DNA from: Parietichytrium sp. I65-24A
Lineage: Eukaryota > Sar > Bigyra > Thraustochytrida > Thraustochytriidae
Length of the DNA stretch: 64,000 nucleotides
Direction: 5' to 3'
Assembly (NCBI GenBank): GCA_012862575.1
Contig: BLSF01000055.1
Span: 65,698-129,697, forward strand
A program made the position numbers and the translations under genes. Positions 1-11,100 of the stretch are shown here, one piece after another. Numbering within the stretch: the stretch's first letter is position 1; the number at the start of each line of letters is the position of its first letter. The notes under the pieces are model-generated. The model ran no database searches. It had not been told where the DNA came from and saw nothing but the letters and a program-made list of their open reading frames with translations.

Positions 1-1
1 G

Positions 2-1720
2 CATTGTCCTAATTGTGTTCGAGTTCTTGAGACTTATGGAAACTCACTGCCTCCAAGCCGTTCGTGGAAGGGGTGGTTCGAGATGCGTTCAAACCGCGTT
101 CAAGAGAGATTCGAGTTGTCCTTCAAGTACGTAGATGTGGCCCAACGGAAGTCGCAAGGGACAAAATCTGCAGTGGAAAAAATAGCCTCTGTAGCTGGCA
201 AAGGGTTCAACAAGTTTGGGACATTTGAGATCGATGGAGAATTGTTGGTGGATAGTGCTATGCATATGTGCTGGATGAAGTGCAACAAGGTGTACATTGA
301 GGCTCCAAAGAAACGCAAGGGGCGCCCTCCAAACTTGCTTGGGAAAAAGAAATCTGAAGGGGCGAAGAACAAACTCCCCAGAACGTCTTCCTTTATTGTG
401 GAAGAAGAACCCGCCCGGGCTGTGGAGCCAGTGTCAAATGGAAAGAGGAAGGGAAGCGAGGCAAGCAATTCGCCTCGAATCTCAGATCCCGGCCCCAATC
501 CGAAGCGCAAGCGGTCTGACCCTGCGGGAGGCCAACCACCAACAGTAGCCGTAGGAGCAGGTTCAAGTTATGGCGCGGAAAGAAAGTCTCCAAAGTCCGT
601 GTATGCCGCGCAGCTGGACGAGGAGCATAACGCCCTCACCATCCGAAAGCTGACAGAAAAAATTGCCCACTTGGAGGCAGAGCTGCGAACTCTAAAGTCC
701 AGCTCAAAAGTGCTGATGCTTACAGACCTTGACTGCTATCTTCCCATGCCTGTTCGCCAAGACGAGAGCTTCGATTCGGATCGGACCGCCAAAAAGAGCA
801 ACGACAAAAGGATACCAGAGATCTGGCAACTCCTCACAGAAAACTACAGTGACCAAATCGTCTGGGTATCGGAGACCCCGCGGGCGCCGCTGGAAATCCT
901 GCTCAAGGCCCATAGCCATACATATTACAGAAATCTGGTGGACCAAGCTTCCAAAAGTGATGACGCACATCTGTGCTTAATGGCTTCCCAGAAGGCCGCA
1001 GGTTGCATTTGTTTGGCCGTTCAAAGGCTGAGCACCCCGTCAGCAAATGTGCCGCAGACCAATTCTTTTAGTTCCTTCGTTTCTCTGAGTCCGCCTGCGG
1101 AAAAGTCAGCAAGAGCAGTGTGTCTCGTGAGCCCTCCCGGGCATAGCATAGGTTGCGAGGGACTTTTGGAGGATGCAGAGAAGGAGCTGGCGAATTCCTA
1201 CTTCAACTCGACTGCCATAGGAGCCATTTACGCGATGGAGAACTACTCCCATCGCGTGGCTGTTGTGGACCTCGGCCCAAAGCCAGGCTTTGGCACGGAA
1301 CAGATATTGTTTGAGTATCTCGCGAACTCAAAGTCGCGCAATGGAGCACTGTTTTTTGGGCACATGCACGCTTCCAAGTCTAACTCTCCAGTCAACCTGC
1401 AGAAAGCGTTGGGAGAGAACAAGTACTACTCGTCCAAAATGGTGCCACCTCTGGATCCGCGCAAGTGGAAGACAACCGTTTCGGAAATGCTCACTCGCAT
1501 CGCAGCCTTCAGGCCGACCCTCCTTTTGTTCTCTATTGGCAGCGATTGGCTCCAGCCGCCGAACAGAGGGACGCTCTCTTTGTCTGAAATTTCCTGGGCC
1601 ACCTCGGAGCTGGCAAACGCGTGCCCTCTTGCGATATCCGTGCTGGAAGGCGGCTTCGACCTGAGTCTTATTCAAGATGCCTTCGGAGCACACATGGACG
1701 GCCTTCTCACGATAGATTGA
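2..1720 (+). CDS. Degenerate histone-deacetylase-like protein with AT-hook-like region, 5' end outside window
   Basis: The reading frame is open from base 2, so the gene starts upstream of the window; the first ATG inside it is at 83, and residues below count from there. An HDAC-like fold is recognisable in the C-terminal half: a PPGH block near residue 352, a V-V-D...G-F-G-T block near 393, an IGSD block near 482 and a VLEGGF block near 518. These match in order the family blocks RPPGHH, DxHHGNGT, GFDAH and LEGGY. Two of the three zinc ligands (the Asp and His of the DxH motif) are replaced by Gly and Lys, and the second His of the HH pair is Ser, so catalysis is unlikely. A basic KRKGRPP stretch near residue 78 looks like an AT-hook, followed by Lys-rich NLS-like sequence and a short coiled coil near 185-205. 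I infer a nuclear chromatin-associated pseudo-deacetylase. The bases before 83 add a CxxC. Confidence 0.75.
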   Translation, partial: HCPNCVRVLETYGNSLPPSRSWKGWFEMRSNRVQERFELSFKYVDVAQRKSQGTKSAVEKIASVAGKGFNKFGTFEIDGELLVDSAMHMCWMKCNKVYIEAPKKRKGRPPNLLGKKKSEGAKNKLPRTSSFIVEEEPARAVEPVSNGKRKGSEASNSPRISDPGPNPKRKRSDPAGGQPPTVAVGAGSSYGAERKSPKSVYAAQLDEEHNALTIRKLTEKIAHLEAELRTLKSSSKVLMLTDLDCYLPMPVRQDESFDSDRTAKKSNDKRIPEIWQLLTENYSDQIVWVSETPRAPLEILLKAHSHTYYRNLVDQASKSDDAHLCLMASQKAAGCICLAVQRLSTPSANVPQTNSFSSFVSLSPPAEKSARAVCLVSPPGHSIGCEGLLEDAEKELANSYFNSTAIGAIYAMENYSHRVAVVDLGPKPGFGTEQILFEYLANSKSRNGALFFGHMHASKSNSPVNLQKALGENKYYSSKMVPPLDPRKWKTTVSEMLTRIAAFRPTLLLFSIGSDWLQPPNRGTLSLSEISWATSELANACPLAISVLEGGFDLSLIQDAFGAHMDGLLTID

Positions 1721-2156
1721 TCGCAAGAAGGGTCGATTGATTTACTTCGTTGGACAACAAGGCAGACTTAATACAAGAGTACCAAAGAATGGCCTTTGTT
1801 GCTTTTTTTTTTTTTTAAGTTACTTGTAAATTTCTGTTACTCGCCATGGCCATTTCTGGATGCAAAAGCAACCTTGCATCGACAAATCGTAAAGGCATAC
1901 CACTTGGCAACAGAAAGGCACGCATACAAACATTCGAACGCTATTTTATACAATCGGAACCACGCGCATTTATCCTTGGTGCACCTAATGTACGACGGTA
2001 ATGCAGCCCAACACCTCCTCTCCCTCTATTCCTTTTTTGATTTGCTTTCTAACATCAGCTGGCTGAATGCAAAGGGGAAAAGAGTAAAAGAGGTAAGAGA
2101 AGAGGTGGCCCAGAGCGTACTGGTCGAGCGCGGTACTTCGCGCCACTGCTCAGGAT
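1721..2156. other. Convergent intergenic spacer
   Basis: This spacer lies between two convergent stop codons and holds the 3' flanks of the HDAC-like gene and the ankyrin-methyltransferase gene. It contains a T-run near 1803-1816. An open frame of 124 codons here has low-complexity, unconvincing content and no family match that I can see. Confidence 0.5.
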
Positions 2157-3470
2157 CTACTCGCGACTGAATTTGTACATGGTGAAGGTTGTGCTAGAAA
2201 ACTCCGGAAAGCGAATCTGAAAGCCCGGCTCCTCAACCTCGGGGAAGATGTTGGTGCAGTACCTTGCCGGGCAAGGCTCCGCTTGAAGGTTAAACCCGGC
2301 TTTCTGCAAGTTGCTGACAAACTCTTTACCTCCGGCGCGGTCAGTGTCGGCGGCGACGTAGTAGAAAAACTTGGGCTCACCGGTTTTGCCAAGAAGCGTG
2401 GAGATGGTGTCAATGAGAGGCTTGACAAGGTTGAGGTCGTATACGAGGTCTGACCCGATGATTACATCGACGTTGTTGACCAGGTCAGTCGGCCAACTCT
2501 GCTTGATGAACCAGTCCACGGCAGCGACCTGCAACTGACGAGAGTTGGTACCCTCCTCCGAGACCAACGCGTTCTTCTCCACGTTCCATTTCGTGTTGTC
2601 AAAGGTGAGAGACTGCATGTCCGTAACGACCACCCTTTGTGCCTGGGTGCACAAATGTGCGGTCACACCGGGCAGGCCGCACCCAGCTCCAAGCTCGACC
2701 ACGGTCTTGCCAGTCAACGAATCCTTGAGTTCATCAACAAGCCACTGGGACAGAATTAGCGAAGCGGCCCACAGAAATGCGCCCGTGGTCTCCAGATCCT
2801 CTTCGCTGGCACCGAGGCGGCTTCTGGCAGAATCTACAAAACCAATCTCCCGGATAGGAAAAACCGATGACCCGAGCTCCACCTGGCTCACCATAACCTG
2901 CTGTTGTTGCTGTTGTTGTTGTCCTCCTCCTTGCTCCTGGTCTTGATCTTGATGCTGCTGCTGATCACCTTCCTCCTCCTTTTCTAGGTCGCTCTTCTCG
3001 CCCCGCGGCGCCACGGAACCGTCTTTGTTGAGTTTATTGGCGGATGGGTGCGCCAGCATAGCATCCAAAAGCTCTGTGTCATTCAGGTCATACGCGCGCG
3101 TGAGACCAGTCTTGCTCTGGCCGTCCCTCTGAAGCACGTCCACGTCGTTGCCTCTAAGCAGCACCTTGGCACAGGCGACCTGCTTGTTCACAAGGGCCCA
3201 ATGCAGTGGAGAATTCCCGCCAGAGTTGATAAACTGCGTGGCGCCGCGATCCAAGAGCCAGGACACCACTTCCGCGTGGCCATTGGCTGCTGCCATGTGC
3301 AATGCAGAAGATCCTTGCGAGTCCTTGGCATTCACGTCCAGCTGATTGTCCATGGCGGCGTACAGCTCGACCATGTCTTCAAGCTCGCCATAACGAGCGC
3401 ACTGAATCACCTCCTGCTCGATCTCCTCCGCAGTGTACTCGCGACCTTCTTCCTCGTTCACGATGCCCAT
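2157..3470 (-). CDS. Ankyrin-repeat / METTL21-type (Methyltransf_16) lysine methyltransferase fusion
   Basis: 437 residues. The N-terminal part (about 45-145) holds ankyrin repeats with the typical SALHMAAANGHAEVV and SPLHWALVNKQ phrasing. A Gln-rich linker follows (about 170-195), then a class I SAM-methyltransferase fold. The fold shows the family entry motif TGAFLWAAS, motif I VVELGAGCGLPG near 253, an acidic TDMQ end of strand 2, and a GSDLVYD post-motif near 338. These are features of the Methyltransf_16 group (METTL21/METTL22/FAM86 and fungal relatives), which mostly methylates lysines of translation factors and chaperones. The ankyrin part probably recruits the substrate; that is inference. 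The ATG at 3470 is the first in frame and has an AT-repeat about 30 bp upstream. The gene is convergent with the HDAC-like gene. Confidence 0.85.
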   Translation of the reverse strand: MGIVNEEEGREYTAEEIEQEVIQCARYGELEDMVELYAAMDNQLDVNAKDSQGSSALHMAAANGHAEVVSWLLDRGATQFINSGGNSPLHWALVNKQVACAKVLLRGNDVDVLQRDGQSKTGLTRAYDLNDTELLDAMLAHPSANKLNKDGSVAPRGEKSDLEKEEEGDQQQHQDQDQEQGGGQQQQQQQQVMVSQVELGSSVFPIREIGFVDSARSRLGASEEDLETTGAFLWAASLILSQWLVDELKDSLTGKTVVELGAGCGLPGVTAHLCTQAQRVVVTDMQSLTFDNTKWNVEKNALVSEEGTNSRQLQVAAVDWFIKQSWPTDLVNNVDVIIGSDLVYDLNLVKPLIDTISTLLGKTGEPKFFYYVAADTDRAGGKEFVSNLQKAGFNLQAEPCPARYCTNIFPEVEEPGFQIRFPEFSSTTFTMYKFSRE

Positions 3471-3495
3471 TCTTGCGGCTGTTCTCGACCCCAGA

Positions 3496-3538
3496 TGTAT
3501 ATGTATATGTGTATGTATATATATATATATATATATAT
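3496..3538. repeat. AT/GT dinucleotide microsatellite
   Basis: Alternating GTAT units run into a pure AT tract that ends about 70 bp beyond the other side of the start codon region, just upstream of the minus-strand ATG at 3470. It could act as an AT-rich promoter element, but only its position suggests this. Confidence 0.8.
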
Positions 3539-3729
3539 CGATCCCTCCAGAATGACAAGCAGAGATCCTTCTCCCGCACGCAGAGTTGAAGCACCGCGCA
3601 AGAGCCGCAAGCTATTCCAACACAGTTAAAAAGCGTTTCGCGACTGCAAAGTATACTCCTCTCGAGCAAAAGTGTACTCGAGGACACCTCCGCCAAACAC
3701 TGCGAAACGGATCTCACTCACTAACACAC

Positions 3730-3730
<1 letters not shown>

Positions 3731-3762
<32 letters not shown>

Positions 3763-3770
3763 TTCTTTCT
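3731..3770. repeat. CT/GA microsatellite
   Basis: A near-pure CT tract on the plus strand, hence GA-rich on the sense strand of the minus gene that starts at 3470, about 260 bp upstream of its ATG. Confidence 0.85.
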
Positions 3771-4030
3771 TCCTCCTTTCTTTCTTTGTTTGTTTTCAAG
3801 TAGCTGCCTCCTACGCGCCCTCTAGCCGAAGAGAAATGCAGCGCCTGCGCGTACACTACGCACGTATGTATTCCCCGATGCGTTTGCTGTTGTGAGAGAG
3901 TGGGAGTAGTACTACCAGTACTCCTAGCTAGGGAGATGCGGAATGCGAGATGTGAGGAGAACCAATCGCTTGGGCGTAGAGAGGGGTAGGAGGGGGTAGG
4001 AGTCCAAGTCGCTGGGGAAATTTGAGGAAC

Positions 4031-4105
4031 CCATTTCTACCATTTCTGAATTCTGCAATATTTCTATATTTCTGATTTCTGTAATTTCTGCCATTTCTGC
4101 AAGAG
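4031..4105. repeat. Imperfect ATTTCTG tandem array
   Basis: About eight copies of ATTTCTG or close variants, spaced by two to four bases. The array is intergenic, with no coding potential seen. Confidence 0.7.
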
Positions 4106-4544
4106 GAGAGTGAGGAGTTGTCTATCTTGATCAAAGTTGAAGATGTAGTTTATGTGTCGCAGAAAGCAAAAGCTCTGATTACGCTGACCATAACTGACAT
4201 TTCAATTTCTATTTTGATTGATAATAATAACAAAAAAAAAAAACAAGAAAAGAAAAGATGGACATTTTATCAGTTTCCACAAATTTCTACCGTGACTCTC
4301 ACGCTGCTTACGCACCAAACTTCTCCCCCACCTCTCTAAATATACAACCAACTACCCACAACACCATCCTCAAGAACCCGGCCAGAACCCATCCCTACCC
4401 ACCTTCCTACCACAAACACTATCCCACCTAATCCAAACCCCAGCAGAACCCACCCACCTGCGAATCCCTCAATCACTCACCGTCAATCTCAAAGAAAATC
4501 TCTCTCAAAATTGTTCAAAATAAACGAGAGAAGAACCACAAAGA

Positions 4545-4690
4545 GCGAGAGAGAGAGAGAGAGAGAGAGGAGGGGGAGGATGTCGGCGAGTGTGGTGGCG
4601 AGCAAAGAAGAGTTCTCCACGAAGGGTCTGATCTACGAGGCCAAGTCGTACAAGTACGTGGCGTNCGAGAGAGAGAGAGAGAGAGAGAGG
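4545..4690 (+). repeat. Two GA microsatellites flanking a short coding-like segment and an ambiguous base
   Basis: GA tracts at 4545-4569 and 4666-4690 flank a stretch that starts with ATG at 4580 and reads as ordinary protein for 28 codons. The single N of the window is at 4665, at the edge of the second tract. This could be the true 5' end of the Syf1 reading frame or an assembly artefact; see the finding. Confidence 0.6.
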
Positions 4691-4713
4691 GGGAGGGGGA
4701 AAGGGAAGGAGAA

Positions 4714-7678
4714 ATGTCCGACGCAGAGTCCGCGCTGCTGCGTACGCCAGAGTCCGCGCACGCGTGGTGCGCGTACGTCACCTCTCTGTCCTCGCGCGGC
4801 CAGGGCGGCGACCAGGGGTCCGCGCTGCGCACTGCGGCTCTGCGGCGCGCGCTGCGTCACGCGCCGGGCAGCTACAAGCTGTGGCGGCTGGCCACGCAGG
4901 ACGCGTGCGCGGACCTTTTGCGGGGACACCTTTCGGCCGCGGACACGGCGCGTACGTTCGAGCGCGCGGTGTCCGCGCTGCCGCGTATGCCGCGGCTGTG
5001 GCTGGCGTACGCCGACATGCTCGTCAGCGCCGGACCGTTCCTGACACGCGCCAGGAACGTTCTGGAAAGGGCGCTGCGCGCACTGCCGGTGGGACAGCAC
5101 GACAGGGTTTGGGACAGGTACGCGGCGCTGGCGGAGGAGGCGGGAGTGTGGCAGATGGCGTGGGCGGTGGGCAGGAGGTGGAGCAAGATGCAGCCGAAGA
5201 AGGCGAGGGAGTGGACGAGGAGGATGATGGTGCAGATGGGAAGACCGGCGGAGGCGATGATGGTGATTGTGGAGATGGTGCAGGTGAGTTTTGTTTGAAA
5301 TTGGTTTGGTTTTGGTTTGGTTTGGTTTAGTTTGGTTTTGGTTCTGGTTTTGTTTTGTTTTGTTTTGTTTTGGTTTGGTTTGGTTTGGTTTGGTTTGGTT
5401 TGGTTTTGTTGGTTTTTATTCGCATTGTTGTGCCTAGGTCGGATGCAAACTGACTCGTGTATTGCTGCCATTGTTTGTTCTTGTTCATGAATATATATAT
5501 ATGTGTCGATTGCGAACGCTCCAGAGCAAAGACGGCCTTCCGCAAGACACCTCGCTGCACGACCTGTGGATGCAGCTGTGCGAGCTCATCGTGAAAAACC
5601 CCGAGAAAGCCCGCGAGATCGGCCCCGCAAAACTGGACGTGGAGAAGACCTTGCGCGCTGGCATTAAAAGGTTCCCAGATGAGACCGGCAGGCTTTGGTG
5701 CTCCTTAGCAGAGTACTACATTCGCCTCGGGCTCTTCGACCGCGCTCAGGATGTCTACGAGGAGGCCCTTAGGGAAGTGGCCACCGTTCGCGACTTTAGC
5801 ACGGTCTTCGACGCCTATACACAGTTTCACGAGGGCATACTCAACGCCAAGATAGACCTCTTTGGCGAGGACCACGAAGACATCGACCGCGATGGAAATG
5901 GTGACGGAGTAACGGACGCCAAGCTGGCTTCTGCCGCGTTTTACTCGGTCAACTTCGATGCCGAGGATCGCATCAACGACGTGGATCTGCGGCTTGCGCA
6001 GCTCGAGTCCTTAATTGACGAGAGGCCCTTTCTTCTCAACGCGGTGCGACTGCGACAAAACCCGCACAACTGCGACGAGTGGCACAAGAGGGCCTCTCTC
6101 TTCCGGGAGCGCGACGACTTGGTTTCTGTCGTTCGCACCTACAAAGATGCCCTCGCCAAAGTGAACCCAGCCCTCGCTGTTGGCCAGCCTCAGACCCTCT
6201 GGACAGCGCTCGCCAGGGTGTACGAGGACAATGAAGACCTCGATGAGGCAAGAAAAGTCCTCGAAACGGCTATCGAGTCGCCGTTCAAGACTGTGGACGA
6301 CCTCGTCTTTGTGTACTGCTCATTCGCTGAGATGGAGCTCCGAAATGGCCATTACGACCGAGCGCTCGCGGTCGTTCAGCGAGCTCTTACGCCTACCTCA
6401 GACAGGCAGATACTCGAGAAACTTAATCTTCAGAAACAGATGAAGGCGAAAAGCTACTCTCGCCGCGAAATCAAAGATGCTATGGCAGCGAAACCCTCCT
6501 CACCCCAGCCCATGAGCGACGACGAGGTCGAGGTCGAGGTCGAGAACATTGACGACGCCAAGAAAACCGTGGCCAAGGAGAGGTCCAGACTGCAACGCCA
6601 AGTGTACAAAAGCACTCGACTGTGGTCGCTGTACGTCGACCTCGAAGAATCTGTAGGAACGCTCCAGACCGCAATCGCGGCGTACGAAAAGATGCTTGAT
6701 CTGAAAGTGGCCACGCCTCACACAATCCTCAACTACGCCGGCATGCTTGAAGAAAACAGGTTTTTCGAGGACTCTTTCAAGGCGTATGAGCGCGGAGTCG
6801 CCCTCTTCGACTGGCCGCATGTTCACGAGATCTGGGTTTGCTATCTTTCCAAGTTCATCGAGCGATATGGCGGCGAGAAGCTTTTTCGGACTCGGGAACT
6901 ATTCGAGCAAGCTCTAAAAAATGTGCCTCAGGAGAGCTGCAAGCCGCTCTTCCTACTGTTAGAATCGTTTGAGGAAGAGCATGGAGATCCTAGACGTGCC
7001 CTACACGCTCTCGATCGCTTGTCGCAAGCTGTCAAGGACGCTGACAAGGTCGATATATTTATGATGTACATCAACAGGGCCGAGGACTTCTTCGGCATTG
7101 CTCGTGCGAGGGAGGTTTACGAAAAAGCCATCGCCGACCTCCAGGATCCTGTCCAGCTTCGTACCGTATGCTTGCACTACGCTGAGAAAGAGAGAAAGCT
7201 TGGCGAGATTGACAGGGCCCGCGCTATCCTTAGGTACGGAGCACAGTTCGCCGATCCTCGCACAGTTCTGTCGTACTGGCGAACCTGGAACGATTTCGAG
7301 GTGGCGCACGGGAACGAGGATACCTTCAAGGAGATGCTGCGTGTGAAGCGTACCATCACGGTGCAGTACAAGGATACAAATTACAATCTAAGCTCTGCAG
7401 ACAAAGGCGCGCAAGATGTAGTTATTCCTATGCTCCAAAGCTCAGACGTTCCCGCGGAGGCGGTTGCACCTGACGATGTAAGCGATGCCGATCATGAACG
7501 TGCAGTTGATGCCAGTACCTCAGATCGCCCGCTGAAACGGGCAAAGGTCTCCGGCGATGCAGTCGATGAATCGCAGACAGACTCCGACGCAAACATGAAG
7601 GTTCAGCAGCAAGAGGTTCCCGCTTCCGTGTTTGGGGAGGCTATGCTGAAGCTGAATCAGAGACATTCAGCGACCTGA
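4714..7678 (+). CDS. SYF1: Pre-mRNA-splicing factor Syf1 / XAB2 (HAT-repeat protein)
   Basis: Two exons, 4714-5283 and 5525-7678, joined in phase 0, give 907 residues (human XAB2 has 855). The protein is a long array of half-a-TPR (HAT) repeats. Segments follow XAB2 closely: PRLWLAYADML and RALRALPVGQHDRVW near residues 90-130, then LWCSLAEYYIRLGLFDRAQDVYEEA and TVRDFSTVFDAYTQF after the intron. Syf1 is a scaffold of the NineTeen/Prp19-associated complex in the spliceosome and also acts in transcription-coupled repair. A run of DEVEVEVEN and a basic C-terminal tail with an LKRAK stretch (possible NLS) are visible. The start at 4714 is the safest, but the frame upstream is open back through the GA tract and would join an upstream ATG at 4580 if the ambiguous base at 4665 stands for one extra base. 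Confidence 0.93.
5284..5524 (+). other. Syf1 intron with (GGTTT)n array
   Basis: The donor is CAG|GTGAGT and the acceptor CTCCAG|AGC; the intron is 241 bp, phase 0. Removing it joins VEMVQ to SKDGL and restores the XAB2 alignment. About 110 bp (5299-5410) are almost only G and T on the sense strand, in GGTTT and GTTTT units. A CTGAC branch-like word lies near 5447. Confidence 0.9.
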
Positions 7679-8142
7679 GATTCCCTTCCCGTTTTGGGGG
7701 CAAAATTGTGTGTCTCTTATTCCAACCATGTTAGATTTTTTACGAACCAACCGAAAGAAAAGGTACTGTAACACTTTGAAGATGCAAGGCTGAAAAAATA
7801 TGGGAAGCCGCGCTTTGCTGTCCTTTCCAATTTTTTTTAATTTAATAGAAAGGCGTTGGATATGGCGCTGGCACATCTGTTTTTTCACAACAGCGCAGAT
7901 TCTTGTGTTTCTTCATTTGAGAACAAAGATCTACGATTATTTTTTCTCGCAAGCTCTTAAAAACAGAATTTCGAACAAAAAATCGACCCTTCCGCATTGA
8001 ATGAAAAGAAAAGAAGAAGGAAAAAAAGGATAGAAGAAATAGTTACTAATCATGTGCCGGCTGCAGCAGTATTCCGTTTCGTAAATTGGGCTCACTGATT
8101 CGTGCACACACGTGCGCGAAAAGAAAGCTACTCACGAAAGCC
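7679..8142. other. Convergent spacer after Syf1
   Basis: 3' flanks of two convergent genes: AT-rich, with T and A runs (for example near 7830 and 8010). I see no gene. Confidence 0.5.
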
Positions 8143-11100
8143 TCACACCGAACCGCTATCATGGTAATTTAAATACTGACCAAAAACGTCCCGCATGTCA
8201 AAGAGCGAGTCGTCGTAGAAGATCTCCACGAGAGGCACGATCGTCTGAGACTGCAAACTCTCAGCGCGATGACAAATGCGAAGTAATAACTTGAGTGGGG
8301 TCGCATTTGAATACGGATCCAACGTCGTTTCGATGGTGTGCAACCACTTGAGAGTATCAGAGAGGACCACATCATCCCCATTAAGGATGTCTCCGTCGAG
8401 AAAGCGGTCCACAATCGCCAAGATCTTCATCATCGTGTCTTGAGTTTTTGCGACGGCCCACAGCTCTTTCAGGATGCACATGGACTCGTATATAACGGCC
8501 TTGTTGTTTCGGCAGGAGTGGTAAAGACGTTCCATCTCCACCATCTTGATCGGAGCATCATCTTTCGTGAGTTCTTTCAATACTCGCAAGAGCTCCTCCG
8601 TGTGAGAAATCCACTTTGTCTTGGTATTTAGAATCGACTCGTCCAGAATGCGGAGGCGAATATCCTCAAGATTCTGCCTGAAGGCGTCTTCGTTTTGACT
8701 TCCGACAGTTGTTGGCCTTAACCCAGTGAGATCAAACAATGCTTTGATCACTTCTTGCATCTCCGCTTTCGAGAATGGAAACAGCTTGATGACTTCAGTT
8801 GTGTAAAGCGCGAGATATGATTTGCTGGCGTCCAGCATGCCCCAGCTGTACCTCCTTATCTGGCTCAAAGGAATTGAGAACTGTGATTCCGGGATCTCCT
8901 GGGCCAGCGCTGCCCCTGTGTACATGCTATTCAGGCTGTTTCGATGGCCTCCAAAGGAGACGCCCCCGTGCACAGACGCCCGCTCTACAGTTCGAAAATA
9001 CTGGTCCGTAGTTGTCTTCGCAATGGATTCTAATTTGCCATCCATAAGAACGCACGAGTTTGCCGCCGCTTGGCTGAAATTGTTGTTTTGCCTGCCATGG
9101 TTATCATTGTGCACGTCTTCGAACCCGCCATCTGCGAGAAAGTCATAGCAGTTCTTCACTGGACTGTAAATTGCTAGACTCTCCCTGTCACTGACGCCGT
9201 TCGGGTTATCGTCAAATACGTCTGAAGCCATTCCCTGACTGGCAACAGAACCCTCGCGCTTCATCTCCTCGAACATGTGCGTCTCATCGATGCTACGCCT
9301 CAAGTTGTCTGGCTGCTGAACCATCGTCCAGGTTAATCGATTCTTGAATATACGGAACTTTCCGTGGTGCTGGGAAGTCATCTCTTCGTCCCCAACCAGA
9401 TCAGGAGTGTTTTTCAGCACCGACTCTCTGTTTGGATCAATTTGAAGCCAGACTCCAGAGATCACGCCGACCTGTGTATTCGGCGGAGCCGAGTTGAAAA
9501 AGAAAGCATCGAATGCCCTCGACGTGGGCATTCCACTCTCTTGCGCTTCAAAAGATTGCAGAAGGTTTGAATTTCGAAGTAGAGTTGAGCTGCCGCCCTC
9601 TTCTGGAGTGTTGGTAGACGAACCTCGATTATTGACGGATGCAAAGACTGGACCAACGGACCCGGATGAGGACAGTCTCTGTGGGCCGGAACTACGGCCG
9701 GTAGACAGTGATTGCATACTTTGGGTGACTTTGGCTGAGTCAAAAGCTATCCCCATTATCAGCTTCGACTCGTCTAAAACCTCTCTAAATCCTTGGCGCA
9801 TCGCGTGGCTATAGTCAAATTCGCTCGAGACGGTCGCAAGTTTTAGGGCACTCACATACATGGCCTGCGCGATGCCTAATGACGGAGGGAACGACCGACT
9901 GTGTCTTGACAAGGTCTTTACAATGCCGTTGAATCGGGATTCAAGCTCCTGCACCACCGATGAGAGCCTCTCCAATTCTTCGAGAAATGTAAACATGGCA
10001 GTGTAGGTTGCACTTCTCGTAAAGCGGCTCTTGAAGGCGAGCAGGATTACCTTCTTATCGAATGTTCCAAGCGGGGCGAATGGCTCTTGCACTCCATGAA
10101 TACGGAGAAGCTCGGCGGTCTCTAGCGTTCCATAGGAAGCGTAGACTTCGTTGATCATGTTTCTAGAATGCGATGAAGAACACGATGTAAACGAGGCGAG
10201 CCGGAAATTTTTGGAGCTCTTTCTGTTGCTCATTTTCTGTGTTTTTGACCAACCTGGCAGTGTGTACCCTTCCGCTCCATCTAATTCCGCTTTGGCGGTG
10301 TGCAGGAAGGCTTCATCAAACGGTGAAGCGCTAACCGCGGACCCGCTTGACGCGGAATCCGACGCTTCTTCGCCGTCCTCGCTCGACTCACTACCATCCT
10401 CTTCGTCATCTTCGTCTCCGTATTCTTCGTCATCATAACCATCTTCGTCTTCTTGGAGATCCTCCTTCGGGGTCACCGGCGGACTGGATTTCATATGGTA
10501 CAGAGCTATTGGCTCAATCTCGAAGATCTTGTTAATGATGACCTCAAAATCACTTGAATCAAGCGCCGTCTGCATATAGGGCAATAGCGGCGCAAGAGGT
10601 ATTCTCTCCATGATATCTAATACTGTGCTCTGCCTTATTTTGGAGAGCATTTTGCTCTGGAATCCCACACGGAGGGTCAGGAAAAGCCGCACCTGCTCCA
10701 CAACTGCGATCACTCCCCGAAGCGGATACCCTCGATTGAAGTCATCCAGCCAGACAACGAGTTCGTCCAATAACCTAGCTTTGCGCTCTAGTATAGCGTC
10801 GCGAAAGATAAAGCACCATGCATAATAAGTTGTCAAACGACCGCGCGGGTCTGAATACTCAAATATTTTTGAGTGACCAAAGTCCATTACAAAGCCTCTG
10901 TGTGTCGCCATGATTGAGTTGAACGAGGGCAACTCGTCAATCAACTGCGGAAATATGCCAATAAACTGTATCAGACGATCGCTCAGTGTGGGACCATCCG
11001 ATTTGGGCTGAGTGTTCGACTCCGACGCAAGGAAGCCTCTCCCGCTCCCCGGACTCAGGTCTGTGCCGATCTTGTCTTCTGTACATGTCTGTTCATACTC

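Larger units (their letters stand above)
3471..4579. promoter_or_regulatory. Divergent promoter region between the ankyrin-methyltransferase and Syf1 genes
   Basis: This is shared upstream DNA of two divergent genes. It contains an AT/GT microsatellite at 3496-3538, a CT tract at 3731-3770 (GA on the sense strand of the minus gene), an ATTTCTG-rich array at 4031-4105, an A-rich tract near 4230, and a GA tract at 4545-4569 (sense for Syf1). I see no separate gene. Confidence 0.5.
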
